Below the pieces are notes generated by a model. It did not search any database. It saw only the letters and a list, made by a program, of their open reading frames with translations, and was not told where the DNA came from. Source: Streptomyces physcomitrii (GTDB taxonomy: Bacteria; Actinomycetota; Actinomycetes; Streptomycetales; Streptomycetaceae). From it: DNA of 64,000 bases. Made by a program: the position numbers and the translations under genes. This document shows, one piece after another, positions 1-9,269 of this stretch. The stretch's first letter is position 1. The number at the start of each line of letters is the position of its first letter. Location: assembly GCF_012273655.1 (NCBI RefSeq), contig NZ_JAAWWP010000006.1, forward strand, positions 124,001-188,000, given 5' to 3'.

Positions 1-45
1 TGCCGTTCGCTCGCGTCCCCCGAGGCCACGGGGTAGACATGGGGT

Positions 46-2802
46 ATGGCCCGACTCAGGGGCCGACCCTGGAAGCAGTCCGGCCACTCGGGCGAGGGCC
101 CACGCCCGAGTCGCGGCCGCCGGGGCCGGCAGCGCCGCGGCCCCCGTCCGTCGTGGCCGCGGCGGCTGTGGAACGCCGCGCGCGGCCGCAGCGTCGCCGG
201 CCAGATGTTCGTCCTGCAGGCGCTGATCGTGCTCGTCCTGGTCGTGGCCGCCGTGGTGGCGATGCTGATCCAGGCGCGGGACGACCGCTTCCAGGCCGCC
301 CGGGACCGCTCGCTGGCCGCCGCCGAGGCCTTCGCCCACTCGCCCGGACTCGTCGAGACCCTGCGCGGACCCGATCCGAGCGCTGAGCTGCAACCGCGCA
401 CCGAGGCCGCCCGGATGCTCGGCGGGGTCGACTTCATCGTGGTGATGAACCGCGAGGGCATCCGCTACACCCACCCCCGCCCCGAACTCATCGGCAAGCG
501 CTTCGTCGGCACCATCGAGCCCTCGCTGTCCGGCCGGATCACCGTCGAACGGGTCTCCGGCCCGCTCGGCCAGGAGGTCCAGGTCGTCGTCCCGGTCACC
601 GACGCCCGCGGCAGGATCGTCGCCCTGGTCTCGGCGGGCGTGCGGGTCAGCGAGGTCAGCAGCGCCTTCGAGCGGCAGCTGCCCGTCGTCCTCGGCGTCA
701 GCGCCGCCGCCCTCGCCCTCGCCACCGCGGGCACCGCCCTGGTCACCAGACGCCTGCGGCGGCAGACCCACGGCCTCGGCCCCAGCGAGATGACCCGGAT
801 GTACGAGCACCACGACGCGGTGCTGCACTCCGTACGCGAGGGCGTCCTGATCGTCAGCGGCGACGGCCGGGTGCTGCTCGCCAACGACGAGGCCCGCCGC
901 CTCCTCGGCCTGCCCCCGGACTCCGAGGGCGCCCGCGTCGCCGACCTCGGCCTCGACCCGCGCATCGCCGAGCTGCTCGCCTCCCGCCGCGCCGCCACCG
1001 ACGAGGTCGTCCCCGTACAGGACCTGCTGCTCGCGGTGAACAACCGGCCCACCGACCGGGCCGGCGGACCCCCGGGCAGCGTGGCCACCCTGCGCGACTC
1101 CACCGAACTGCGCGCCCTCGCCGGAAAGGCCGAGGCCGCCCAGGGGCGCCTGAGGCTGCTGTACGAGGCGAGTGTGCGGGTCGGCACCACCCTGGACGTG
1201 CAGCGCACCGCGGACGAGCTGACCCAGGTGTCCGTGCCCGGCTTCGCCGACACCGCCACGGTCGACCTCGCCGAGGCGGTGCTGCGCGGCGAGGAGCCGC
1301 GCCCGGCGACCGGCCAGGAGGCGCCCCAGCTGCGCCGTATCAGCCTGACCGGGGCGCACGGCACGCACCCGCTGTACCGGCCCGGCGACCTGGTCACCTT
1401 CGCCGCGCCCACCCCGCAGGCCACCGGCTTCACCGGCGGGGAGCCCGTACTCGTCCGGGACATGCGGACCTCGGACGGCTGGCGCACCCAGGGCGCCGAG
1501 CGCTCGCAGGACGTGCTCGACCACGGCTACCGGTCGATGATCACCGTGCCGCTGAAGGCGCGGGGCGTGCTGATGGGCATCGTCAACTACTGGCGCACCG
1601 CCGAGGGCGAGCCCTTCGAGGAGGAGGACCTCTCGCTCGCCGAGGAACTCGCCGCCCGCGCCGCGGTCTGCATCGACAACGCGCGCCGCTTCACCCGCGA
1701 GCACGAGATGGCGGTCACCCTCCAGCGCAGCCTGCTGCCCCGCGCCCTGCCCGAGCAGAACGCCCTCGACATCGCCTACCGCTATCTGCCGGCCCAGTCC
1801 GGGGTCGGCGGCGACTGGTTCGATGTGATCCCGCTGCCGGGTGCCCGGGTCGCGCTCGTGGTCGGCGACGTCGTCGGGCACGGCATGCACGCCGCCGCCA
1901 CCATGGGGCGGCTGCGTACGGCGGTGCAGAACTTCTCCTCGCTCGACCTGCCGCCGGACGAGCTGCTCGGCCTCCTCGACGAACTCATCGCCCGCATCGA
2001 CCAGGAGAACACCGCCGCCGGCATCGAGACCGCCCTCGCTGGCGCCACCTGCGTCTACGCGATCTACGACCCGGCCTCCGGCCTCTGCCAGCTGGCCCGC
2101 GCCGGGCACCCGATGCCCGCGGTGGTGCGACCGGACGGCAGCGTCGACTTCCCCGACATCCCGGTGGGCCCGCCGCTCGGCGTCGGCAACCTGCCCTTCG
2201 AGGCGGCCGAACTGCACCTGCCCGAGGGCAGCAGCCTGGTCCTGTACACCGACGGGCTCATCGAGGACCGCAGCCGCGACATCGACGTCGGCATGGAGAT
2301 GCTGCGGGCCGCGCTCTCCCGGCCGGGGCTCAGCCCCGAGGACTCCTGCGAGGCGGTGCTGCGGGCCCTGCTGCCGGCCCGCCCCGGCGACGACATCGCC
2401 CTGCTCGTCGCCCGCACCCGGGTCCTCGCCGCGGACCAGGCCGTCAGCTGGCAGGTGCCGCCGGAACCGGCCGCGGTCGCGGGCGCCCGCGCCGAGCTGG
2501 CCCGGCACCTCGTGGAGTGGGGCCTGCCGGACGCCGTCTTCACCGCCGAGCTGATCCTCAGCGAACTGATCACCAACGGCATCCGCTACGCCTCCGGGCC
2601 GATCGGCATCCGCCTGCTCCGCGACCGGAGCCTGATCTGCGAGGTCTCCGACACCAGCAGCACCTCGCCGCATCTGCGCTCGGCCGCCGCCGAGGACGAG
2701 GGCGGCCGCGGCCTCTTCCTCATCAGCCAGCTCGCCGAGCGCTGGGGCACCCGGTACACCCCCGAGGGCAAGGTCATCTGGGCCGAACTGCCGCTGTCCT
2801 GA
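46..2802 (+). CDS. SpoIIE-family PP2C phosphatase with Cache-like, PAS, GAF and HATPase domains
   Basis: This is a 918-residue membrane sensor with its own output phosphatase. A basic N-terminus is followed by a membrane segment at about residues 50-76 and an extracytoplasmic Cache-like domain (NREGIRYTHP motif). A second membrane segment lies near 212-235, a PAS domain near 250-360 and a GAF domain near 370-545. The SpoIIE/PP2C phosphatase domain (about 565-790) shows GGDWFDV, VGDVVGHG and LYTDGLIE, which carry metal-binding Asp residues. The C-terminal HATPase (about 810-918) has the N-box SELITNGIRYA and a GRGLFLI segment. Such Streptomyces proteins are partner-switching regulators acting on anti-sigma-factor antagonists; the target here is unknown. 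The ATG at 46 has only a weak G-rich Shine-Dalgarno, so the true start may be slightly downstream. It stands alone upstream of the hydrogenase locus. Confidence 0.9.
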   Translation: MARLRGRPWKQSGHSGEGPRPSRGRRGRQRRGPRPSWPRRLWNAARGRSVAGQMFVLQALIVLVLVVAAVVAMLIQARDDRFQAARDRSLAAAEAFAHSPGLVETLRGPDPSAELQPRTEAARMLGGVDFIVVMNREGIRYTHPRPELIGKRFVGTIEPSLSGRITVERVSGPLGQEVQVVVPVTDARGRIVALVSAGVRVSEVSSAFERQLPVVLGVSAAALALATAGTALVTRRLRRQTHGLGPSEMTRMYEHHDAVLHSVREGVLIVSGDGRVLLANDEARRLLGLPPDSEGARVADLGLDPRIAELLASRRAATDEVVPVQDLLLAVNNRPTDRAGGPPGSVATLRDSTELRALAGKAEAAQGRLRLLYEASVRVGTTLDVQRTADELTQVSVPGFADTATVDLAEAVLRGEEPRPATGQEAPQLRRISLTGAHGTHPLYRPGDLVTFAAPTPQATGFTGGEPVLVRDMRTSDGWRTQGAERSQDVLDHGYRSMITVPLKARGVLMGIVNYWRTAEGEPFEEEDLSLAEELAARAAVCIDNARRFTREHEMAVTLQRSLLPRALPEQNALDIAYRYLPAQSGVGGDWFDVIPLPGARVALVVGDVVGHGMHAAATMGRLRTAVQNFSSLDLPPDELLGLLDELIARIDQENTAAGIETALAGATCVYAIYDPASGLCQLARAGHPMPAVVRPDGSVDFPDIPVGPPLGVGNLPFEAAELHLPEGSSLVLYTDGLIEDRSRDIDVGMEMLRAALSRPGLSPEDSCEAVLRALLPARPGDDIALLVARTRVLAADQAVSWQVPPEPAAVAGARAELARHLVEWGLPDAVFTAELILSELITNGIRYASGPIGIRLLRDRSLICEVSDTSSTSPHLRSAAAEDEGGRGLFLISQLAERWGTRYTPEGKVIWAELPLS

Positions 2803-2970
2803 GCCCGGCGGGCGGCGCCGCGCGGGACACCGGGGGCGGCCTGACGGAGGCGTCGGGACCTGCTCACCGCAATGGACCCTTCCGGATCGCGGCACGGCGT
2901 GGCGGCGCGTACCCAGGAAGGTGCGCCGCGTTAGGTGGCGTCTGTCGCACACCCGACCAAGGAGGCATCC

Positions 2971-4062
2971 ATGCCGGATGCGAAACCGTCTCCTTCCGCC
3001 ACGGCCACTGCGAACCCCCCGGACCCGGCAGAGGACGAGGCGCCGATCCATATCCTGTGGATCAACGCGGGGCTGAGCTGCGACGGCGACTCCGTCGCCC
3101 TGACGGCGGCCACGCAGCCGAGCATCGAGGAAATCGCGCTGCGCGCCCTGCCCGGTCTGCCGAAGATCGCCGTGCACTGGCCGCTGATCGACTTCGAGTC
3201 GGGCCCCGTCCAGGGCGCCGACACCTTCATCGAGTGGTTCTTCAAGGCCGACCGCGGCGAACTGGAGCCCTTCGTCCTCGTCATCGAGGGCTCCATCCCC
3301 AACGAGGCGATCAAGCCCGAGGGTTACTGGAGCGGCTTCGGCGACAACCCGGAGACCGGCCAGCCGATCACCACCAGCGAATGGCTCGACCGGCTCGCCC
3401 CGAAGGCCCTCGCCGTCGTCGCCATCGGCACCTGCGCCACCTACGGCGGCATCCACGCCATGGAGGGCAACCCGACCGGGGCGATGGGCGTGCCCGACTA
3501 CCTGGGCTGGGACTGGAAGTCGAAGGCGGGCATCCCGATCGTCTGCGTGCCCGGCTGCCCGATCCAGCCGGACAATTTCGCCGAGACCCTGACCTACCTC
3601 CTCTACCAGGCCGCGGGCTCGGCCCCGATGATCCCGCTGGACGACAAGCTGCGCCCGACCTGGCTGTTCGGCGCCACCGTGCACGAGGGCTGCGACCGGG
3701 CCGGCTACTACGAGCAGGGCCAGTTCGCCGAGACCTACGACTCGCCCACCTGCCTGGTGAAGCTGGGCTGCTGGGGACCGGTCGTCAAGTGCAACGTCCC
3801 CAAGCGCGGCTGGATGGACGGCATCGGGGGCTGCCCCAATGTCGGCGGCATCTGCATCGCCTGCACCATGCCGGGCTTCCCCGACAAGTTCATGCCGTTC
3901 ATGGACGAGCCGCCCGGCGGCAAGATCTCGTCCACCGCGAGCGGACTCTACGGAGCCGCCATCCGCAGGCTCCGCGGCATCACCGCGAAGACGGTCGACA
4001 AGGAGCCCAAGTGGCGCCACACCGGCCGCGAACTCACCACGGGCTACGGCAGGCCCTGGTAA
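2971..4062 (+). CDS. hhyS: [NiFe] hydrogenase small subunit, group 1h type
   Basis: This is the electron-transfer subunit of an uptake hydrogenase that oxidises H2 to protons and electrons. The ATG at 2971 is preferred over one 36 bases upstream because AAGGAGG lies at 2959-2965. The 363-residue protein lacks a twin-arginine signal peptide, as expected for group 1h. The proximal-cluster motif reads SCDGDSVAL, so the usual second Cys of CxxC is Asp. This matches the Asp/three-Cys cluster ligation known from the Ralstonia actinobacterial-type hydrogenase. Further Cys-rich segments (GTCATYGG, CVPGCPIQ, HEGCDRAG, LGCWGPVVKC, GGCPNVGG, CIACTMPGFPD) would hold the other Fe-S clusters. It starts the hydrogenase operon, with the large subunit 111 bases downstream. 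Confidence 0.95.
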   Translation: MPDAKPSPSATATANPPDPAEDEAPIHILWINAGLSCDGDSVALTAATQPSIEEIALRALPGLPKIAVHWPLIDFESGPVQGADTFIEWFFKADRGELEPFVLVIEGSIPNEAIKPEGYWSGFGDNPETGQPITTSEWLDRLAPKALAVVAIGTCATYGGIHAMEGNPTGAMGVPDYLGWDWKSKAGIPIVCVPGCPIQPDNFAETLTYLLYQAAGSAPMIPLDDKLRPTWLFGATVHEGCDRAGYYEQGQFAETYDSPTCLVKLGCWGPVVKCNVPKRGWMDGIGGCPNVGGICIACTMPGFPDKFMPFMDEPPGGKISSTASGLYGAAIRRLRGITAKTVDKEPKWRHTGRELTTGYGRPW

Positions 4063-4173
4063 CCGCAACCCCCTGCGGCCCGGTCCCGGCGACCGGGCCG
4101 CATCCGCGCTTCAACCGGGCGGCCGCACGGCCGCCCGCCCCCACGCCCGACGAAGAAGAGTACGGAGCACGCG

Positions 4174-5958
4174 ATGGCATCCCCTCCGAAGGTGGCCAAG
4201 GACGGCAGCGGCCTGACGGAGATGTCCTGGGATCCGATCACCCGGATCGTGGGAAGTCTCGGCATCCACACGAAGATCGACTTCAAGCAGAAGCGCGTCG
4301 CGGAGTGCTACAGCACCTCGTCCGTCTTCCGCGGCTACAGCGTCTTCATGCGCGGCAAGGACCCCCGCGACGCGCACTTCATCACCAGCCGCATCTGCGG
4401 AATCTGCGGTGACAACCACGCCACCTGCTCGGTCTACGCGCAGAACATGGCCTACGGGGTGAAGCCCCCGCACCTCGGCGAGTGGATCATCAACCTCGGC
4501 GAGTCCGCGGAGTACATGTTCGACCACAACATCTACCAGGAGAACCTGGTGGGGGTGGACTACTGCGAGAAGATGGTCCGCGAGACCAACCCGGGCGTCC
4601 TCGACCTCGCCGAGCGCACCGAGGCCCCGCACGCCGCGGAGCACGGCTACCGCACCATCGCCGACATCATGCGCTCGCTCAACCCCCTTGAGGGCGAGTT
4701 CTACCGCGAGGCGCTCCAGGTCAGCCGCTACACCCGCGAGATGTTCTGCCTGATGGAGGGCCGCCATGTGCACCCCTCCACCCTCTACGCGGGCGGCGTC
4801 GGCACGGTCGCCTCCGTCCAGCTCTTCACCGACTACCTCAGCCGCCTCATGCGGTACGTGGAGTTCATGAAGCGCGTCGTCCCGCTCCACGACGACCTCT
4901 TCGACTTCTTCTACGAGGCCCTGCCCGGCTACGAGGAGGTCGGCCGCCGCCGCGTGCTGCTCGGCTGCTGGGGCGCCCTGAACGACCCGGAGTACTGCGA
5001 CTTCACGTACGCCAACATGTCCGAGTGGGGACGGAAGATGTTCGTCACCCCGGGCGTCATCGTGGACGGCAAGCTGGTCACCAACGACCTCACGAAGATC
5101 AACCTCGGGATCCGCATCCTGCTCGGCAGCTCCTACTACCAGGACTGGGAGGGCCAGGAGCAGTTCGTCACCCACGACCCGCTCGGCAACCCGGTCGACC
5201 CGCGCCACCCGTGGAACCAGCACACCATCCCGGCGCCGCAGAAGCGGGACTTCGACGACAAGTACAGCTGGGTGATGTCCCCGCGCTGGTTCGACGGCAA
5301 GGACTACCTCGCCCTGGACACCGGCGGCGGCCCCATCGCCCGGCTGTGGTCCACCGCGCTGTCCGGCCTCGTCGACACCGGGTACGTGAAGGCCACCGGG
5401 CACAGCGTGATCATCAACCTGCCGCGTTCGCTGACCAAGCCGGAGACCACCTTCGAGTGGAAGATCCCGAAGTGGAGCAACGCCCTGGAGCGCAACCGGG
5501 CGCGCACCTACTTCCAGGCCTACAGCGCGGCGATCGCCCTGCACGCCGCCGAGAAGGCCCTTGAGGAGGTGCGCGCCGGACGCACCCAGACCTGGGAGAA
5601 GTTCGAGGTCCCGGACGAGAGCATCGGCTGCGGCTTCACCGAGGCGGTACGCGGCGTCCTCTCGCACCACATGGTCATCCGCGACGGCAAGATCGCCAAC
5701 TACCACCCGTACCCGCCCACCCCGTGGAACGCGAGCGTGCGGGACTCCTACGGCACCCCGGGCCCGTACGAGGACGCGGTGCAGAACACGCCCATCTTCG
5801 AGGAGAACACCCCGGAGAACTTCAAGGGCATCGACATCATGCGGGCCGTCCGCAGCTTCGACCCCTGTCTGCCCTGCGGCGTGCACATGTACGTCGGCGG
5901 CGGCAAGACGCTGCAGAAGATGCACGTGCCCACCGGCCTCAGCGGGCTGGGCGGATGA
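4174..5958 (+). CDS. hhyL: [NiFe] hydrogenase large subunit, group 1h type
   Basis: This is the catalytic subunit carrying the NiFe(CN)2CO centre, 594 residues long. The N-terminal L1 motif RICGICGDNH and the C-terminal L2 motif DPCLPCGVH supply the four Cys ligands. Sequence continues 23 residues past the L2 His (starting MYVGGGKTLQ), the tail normally removed by the maturation protease after nickel insertion; that protease is encoded at 9266. The L1 and L2 sequences fit group 1h (formerly group 5) high-affinity hydrogenases. In Streptomyces and mycobacteria these scavenge atmospheric H2 during starvation or sporulation. Its stop overlaps the next start (ATGA), indicating translational coupling. 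Confidence 0.96.
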   Translation: MASPPKVAKDGSGLTEMSWDPITRIVGSLGIHTKIDFKQKRVAECYSTSSVFRGYSVFMRGKDPRDAHFITSRICGICGDNHATCSVYAQNMAYGVKPPHLGEWIINLGESAEYMFDHNIYQENLVGVDYCEKMVRETNPGVLDLAERTEAPHAAEHGYRTIADIMRSLNPLEGEFYREALQVSRYTREMFCLMEGRHVHPSTLYAGGVGTVASVQLFTDYLSRLMRYVEFMKRVVPLHDDLFDFFYEALPGYEEVGRRRVLLGCWGALNDPEYCDFTYANMSEWGRKMFVTPGVIVDGKLVTNDLTKINLGIRILLGSSYYQDWEGQEQFVTHDPLGNPVDPRHPWNQHTIPAPQKRDFDDKYSWVMSPRWFDGKDYLALDTGGGPIARLWSTALSGLVDTGYVKATGHSVIINLPRSLTKPETTFEWKIPKWSNALERNRARTYFQAYSAAIALHAAEKALEEVRAGRTQTWEKFEVPDESIGCGFTEAVRGVLSHHMVIRDGKIANYHPYPPTPWNASVRDSYGTPGPYEDAVQNTPIFEENTPENFKGIDIMRAVRSFDPCLPCGVHMYVGGGKTLQKMHVPTGLSGLGG

Positions 5959-6491
5959 GCGCCGAGGCCACCGGCGCCCGCGTGGAGGAAATCCTCGACG
6001 GCCTCACCGCCAAGGGCGGCCCCGCGGTCGCCGAGGCCGCCGAGGAACTGGTGCGCGCCCTCATGGAGTTCTACGGCGCGGGCCTCGCCCGCCTGGTCGA
6101 CCGGCTCTCCGGCACCTCCGGCAACCCGCTGGGCGCGCTGCTCGGCGACGAGCTGGTCGCGGGCCTGCTCGTGCTGCACGGGCTGCACCCGGAGGACCGC
6201 GAGCAGCGCGTCGCCCGCGCCCTGTCCGCCGCCGAGGCCGGCGACCTGCGGGTGACCGGCTTCGACGAGGAGAGCGGCGAACTGCGCCTGACCAAGCCGG
6301 AGGGCGGCGGCTGCGGCTGCCCGAGCACCAGCGGCGCGGTCGAGCAGCGCGTGGCGGCCGCCCTCTCCTGCTTCGCGCCCGAGGTGACCGAGGTGACGCT
6401 GGAGCAGTCCGCGCCGCGCGAACCCGCCCTGCTGCAGATCGGCACCCGGCCCCCGGGGGCGGCGGCGAACGGCCCGGCGGTCGCCCGGTGA
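5955..6491 (+). CDS. NifU-like hydrogenase accessory protein
   Basis: This 178-residue protein overlaps the hydrogenase large subunit by ATGA and so belongs to the same operon. The C-terminal half resembles an Nfu/NifU Fe-S scaffold domain: GCGCPSTSGAVEQRVA followed by CFAPEVTEVTLE corresponds to the canonical CxxCPSS...PEVxxV pattern. The visible Cys arrangement is CGC rather than CxxC, with another Cys about 20 residues on. The N-terminal half is helical with no motif I recognise. The role is inferred to be Fe-S delivery or electron transfer for the hydrogenase. NifU-like proteins are recurrent neighbours of group 1h hydrogenases. Confidence 0.8.
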   Translation: MSAEATGARVEEILDGLTAKGGPAVAEAAEELVRALMEFYGAGLARLVDRLSGTSGNPLGALLGDELVAGLLVLHGLHPEDREQRVARALSAAEAGDLRVTGFDEESGELRLTKPEGGGCGCPSTSGAVEQRVAAALSCFAPEVTEVTLEQSAPREPALLQIGTRPPGAAANGPAVAR

Positions 6492-7144
6492 ACGAGCCGG
6501 CCGCCCCGGGCGGCACCGCGAGGACGCAGACGGGGCTGCGCCGCTTCATCGGCGCGCGCCAGCCCCGCGTCGAGCACTGCGAGCTGTGCGCGGTGGTGCT
6601 CCCCGAGAGCCACCGCCATCTCGTCGACACCGAGAACCGGTCCCTGACCTGCGCCTGCGTGGCCTGCGCGATGCTCTTCGACCGCCCCGGCGCGGCGACC
6701 GGGCGCTTCCGCACGGTCCCCGACCGGCGCCTGCGGGACCCCTCGCTGCGGATCGGGGCGGCCGAGTGGCAGAGCCTCGGCATCCCGGTCGGCATGGCGT
6801 ACTTCTTCCGCAACTCGGCCCTGGACCACATCGTCTCGCTGTACCCGAGCCCGGCCGGGGCCACCGAGAGCGAACTCGACACCGAGGTCTGGGAGTCCGT
6901 CTTCGGCGGCTCCCCGCTGGCCGCCGCGATGCAGCCGGACGTGGAGGCCCTCCTGGTCCGCCGCACCGACCGGGTCGCCTGCTACCTCGTACCGATCGAC
7001 GCGGCCTACGAACTGGTCGGCCGGATGCGGCTGCACTGGCAGGGCTTCGACGGCGGCGCCGAGGCCCGCGCCGAGCTGGACGCCTTCTTCGCCGAGCTGG
7101 ACGCCCGGGCGGTGCCGGTGCGGCAGCCGGAGGAGGGCCCATGA
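6488..7144 (+). CDS. Hydrogenase-associated DUF5947-type protein
   Basis: The GTG at 6488 overlaps the previous stop (GTGA), and the product has 218 residues. I recognise it as the DUF5947 type that recurs in Streptomyces hydrogenase loci. The N-terminal part has CELC near residue 34 and, after a gap, CACVACAMLF, a spacing that could hold a zinc or Fe-S site. Later segments (EWQSLGIPVGMAYFF, YPSPAGATES, RRTDRVACYLVPID) have no motif assignable to a reaction. Coupled translation with hydrogenase genes on both sides suggests a role in assembly or electron transfer. The biochemical function is unknown. Confidence 0.78.
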   Translation: MNEPAAPGGTARTQTGLRRFIGARQPRVEHCELCAVVLPESHRHLVDTENRSLTCACVACAMLFDRPGAATGRFRTVPDRRLRDPSLRIGAAEWQSLGIPVGMAYFFRNSALDHIVSLYPSPAGATESELDTEVWESVFGGSPLAAAMQPDVEALLVRRTDRVACYLVPIDAAYELVGRMRLHWQGFDGGAEARAELDAFFAELDARAVPVRQPEEGP

Positions 7145-7845
7145 GCGAGCTGCGGTTCACCTGCGTGGGAGTGCGCGCGGAGCCCTATGCCGCGGGGCCC
7201 ACCCTGGTCTTCCGGGTGCGGATCACCGCCCCGCCCGGCGAGCGGGTGCACGCCCTCGCGCTGCGCTGCCAGATCCGTATCGAACCGGCCCGCCGCCGCT
7301 ACGAGGACGCGGAGGCCGAGGGCCTCGGCGATCTCTTCGGCGTGCGTTCCCGCTGGGGCAGCACCATGCACCCGGTGCAGTTCGCGCAGGCCTCCGTGGT
7401 GGTCCCCGGCTTCACCGGCGAGGGCGAGGTCGACCTCCCGGTGCCCTGCACCTACGACATGGACATCGCCGCCACCCGCTACCTCGACGCCCTCACCCAG
7501 GGAGAGGTGCCCTTCCTGCTGCTCTTCTCCGGCACCGCCTTCCACGGCGCTGGCGGCTTCGAGGTGCACCCGGTGCCCTGGGACAAGGAGGCCGTCTGCC
7601 GGATGCCGGTGGCGGTGTGGCGGGAGATGGTCGAGCAGCACTTCCCCGGCTGCGGGTGGCTGCGGCTGCCCCGCTCCGCCATGGACGAGCTGCTCGCCTA
7701 CCGCTCCCGGCACGCCCTGCCGTCCTGGGAGGCGACCGTACGCGCCCTGCTGGAGTCCGCCGACCGCGGCGGGCGACAAGCCCCGGAGACCGGCGGTCCG
7801 CTGCCCGCCGCCCTGGCCACACTGACCGAGGAGGCCGGTGCCTGA
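7141..7845 (+). CDS. Hydrogenase-associated DUF6084-type protein
   Basis: This 234-residue protein starts at the ATG in an ATGA overlap with the preceding gene. I recognise it as the DUF6084 type, again typical of actinobacterial hydrogenase loci. The sequence looks like a soluble beta-rich protein: an N-terminal segment with LRFTCVGVRAEPYAAGPTL, then CQIRIEPARRRY, VPCTYDMDIAATRYL and FLLLFSGTAFHG. A C-terminal helical part contains MPVAVWREMVEQHFPGCGW. No signal peptide, membrane segment or catalytic motif is visible. The function is unknown; the position between structural subunits and the maturation protease supports a hydrogenase-specific role. Confidence 0.78.
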   Translation: MSELRFTCVGVRAEPYAAGPTLVFRVRITAPPGERVHALALRCQIRIEPARRRYEDAEAEGLGDLFGVRSRWGSTMHPVQFAQASVVVPGFTGEGEVDLPVPCTYDMDIAATRYLDALTQGEVPFLLLFSGTAFHGAGGFEVHPVPWDKEAVCRMPVAVWREMVEQHFPGCGWLRLPRSAMDELLAYRSRHALPSWEATVRALLESADRGGRQAPETGGPLPAALATLTEEAGA

Positions 7846-9269
7846 TGACGAGCACCCCGCCCGCCCCCGCCCCGGACACCCGCCTGGACACCGCGGCCCT
7901 GGTCGCGGACGCCGTCCTCTTCGAGGGGTACGTCCTCTACCCGTACCGGGCGTCCGCCGCCAAGAACCGGATGCGCTGGCAGTTCGGCGTCCTGGTGCCG
8001 CCCTCCTGGGGCGGCGACAGCGCCGAGCACAGCGCGCAGCGCACCGAGTGCCTGATGGAGCCGCGCGGCGGGGCGAGCCTGCGGGTGCGGCTGCGGTTCC
8101 TGCACGCGCAGCGGCGCACCGTCGAGGAGCAGGGCCCGGACGGTACTCACCACGAGGTGGAGAGCCTGGAGCTGCCCGACCGCGTCCTGTCCGCCTGGGA
8201 CGAGGGCGTCGAGGAGCAGGTCGAACTCACCGTGGACGTCGGCGACTTGGCCGAGGAGGGTGCCGAACTCCCGTTCGCGCGGCCCGCCTCGGAGGAGCAC
8301 GAGGCGGTCATCGGCGCCGACGGGGAGCCGGTCGGCCGACTGGTCCGGCGGCGCGAGCGGATCGAGGGCGTGCTCCGGCTGTCCGCGACCGAACTGCCGG
8401 GCCCCTACCGGGTGTTGAGGCTCACCGCCACGGTGGAGAACACCAGCCGCTGGCGTCCCGGCGAGGGCGCGGCGGCCGACCGCGCCGCGGCGCTGCCGCA
8501 CTCCCTGGTCTCGGCCCATCTGATCCTCGGCCTGACCGCCGGGTCCTTCCTGTCCATGACCGACCCGCCGGAGTGGGCCCGGACGGCGGTGGCCGAGTGC
8601 CGCAACGAGCGCACCTGGCCGGTGCTCTGCGGCGAGGACGGCGCCGCGGACGTCGTCCTGTCCTCGCCGATCATCCTGGCGGACCACCCCCGGATCGCCC
8701 CCGAGAGCCCGGGCGCCCTCTACGACGCCACCGAGATCGACGAGATCCTCGCGCTGCGCACCGCGGCCCTCACCGACCAGGAGAAGCGCGAGGCCCGCGG
8801 CACCGACGACCGGGCCGGCGCCGTCATCGACCTGGCCGACAGCCTGCCCCCGGAGATGCTCGACCGCCTGCACGGCGCGGTCCGCGGCCTGCGCGAGATC
8901 ACCGACCCCGCGGTGCCCCCGCCGTCGGAGGACACCCCTCACGTCCCCGGGGTGGCCGAGGGCACCCCCTGGTGGGACCCGGGCGCGGACCGCAGCGTCG
9001 ACCCGGATCGCGACCGCGTCCTCGTCGACGGCGCCAGCCTCGGCGCGGGCAGCCGGGTGCTGCTGCGCCCCGGCAAGCGGCGCACCGACGCCCAGGACCT
9101 GTTCCTGCACGGGCGCCGGGCCCTGGTCGAGGCGGTCCTGCACGACGTGGACGGGCAGGTGCACCTCGCGGTGACCGTGGACGACGACCCGGGGGCCGAA
9201 CTGCGGCGCGTACAGGGCCGGTTCCTGTACTTCCAGCCGGACGAAGTGACCCCGCTGGAGGACGCGTGA
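7845..9269 (+). CDS. Conserved hydrogenase-locus protein of unknown function
   Basis: The 474-residue product starts at the ATG in a TGATG overlap with the upstream gene. No family I can name with certainty applies. An N-terminal region has LFEGYVLYPYRASAAKNR and later RWQFGVLVPPSWGG. A central part includes HLILGLTAGSFLSMTDPPEW and VVLSSPIILADHPRIAPESP. A C-terminal domain begins near DPDRDRVLVDGASL and resembles a small beta-barrel. It is acidic and soluble with few Cys, so a cluster-binding role is unlikely. Unbroken coupling with hydrogenase genes on both sides suggests a dedicated assembly or docking factor. That is inference from position only. Confidence 0.72.
   Translation: MTSTPPAPAPDTRLDTAALVADAVLFEGYVLYPYRASAAKNRMRWQFGVLVPPSWGGDSAEHSAQRTECLMEPRGGASLRVRLRFLHAQRRTVEEQGPDGTHHEVESLELPDRVLSAWDEGVEEQVELTVDVGDLAEEGAELPFARPASEEHEAVIGADGEPVGRLVRRRERIEGVLRLSATELPGPYRVLRLTATVENTSRWRPGEGAAADRAAALPHSLVSAHLILGLTAGSFLSMTDPPEWARTAVAECRNERTWPVLCGEDGAADVVLSSPIILADHPRIAPESPGALYDATEIDEILALRTAALTDQEKREARGTDDRAGAVIDLADSLPPEMLDRLHGAVRGLREITDPAVPPPSEDTPHVPGVAEGTPWWDPGADRSVDPDRDRVLVDGASLGAGSRVLLRPGKRRTDAQDLFLHGRRALVEAVLHDVDGQVHLAVTVDDDPGAELRRVQGRFLYFQPDEVTPLEDA

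Noticed and set aside
2517..4412. Plus-strand frame overlapping the phosphatase end and the hydrogenase small subunit
   Set aside because: It is in a different frame from both real genes, with an Arg/Pro-rich translation and no start signal.
4111..5925. 604-codon frame antisense to the hydrogenase large subunit
   Set aside because: It has a Val/Asp/Arg/His-rich composition typical of antisense shadows, and the sense strand encodes a clear hydrogenase subunit.
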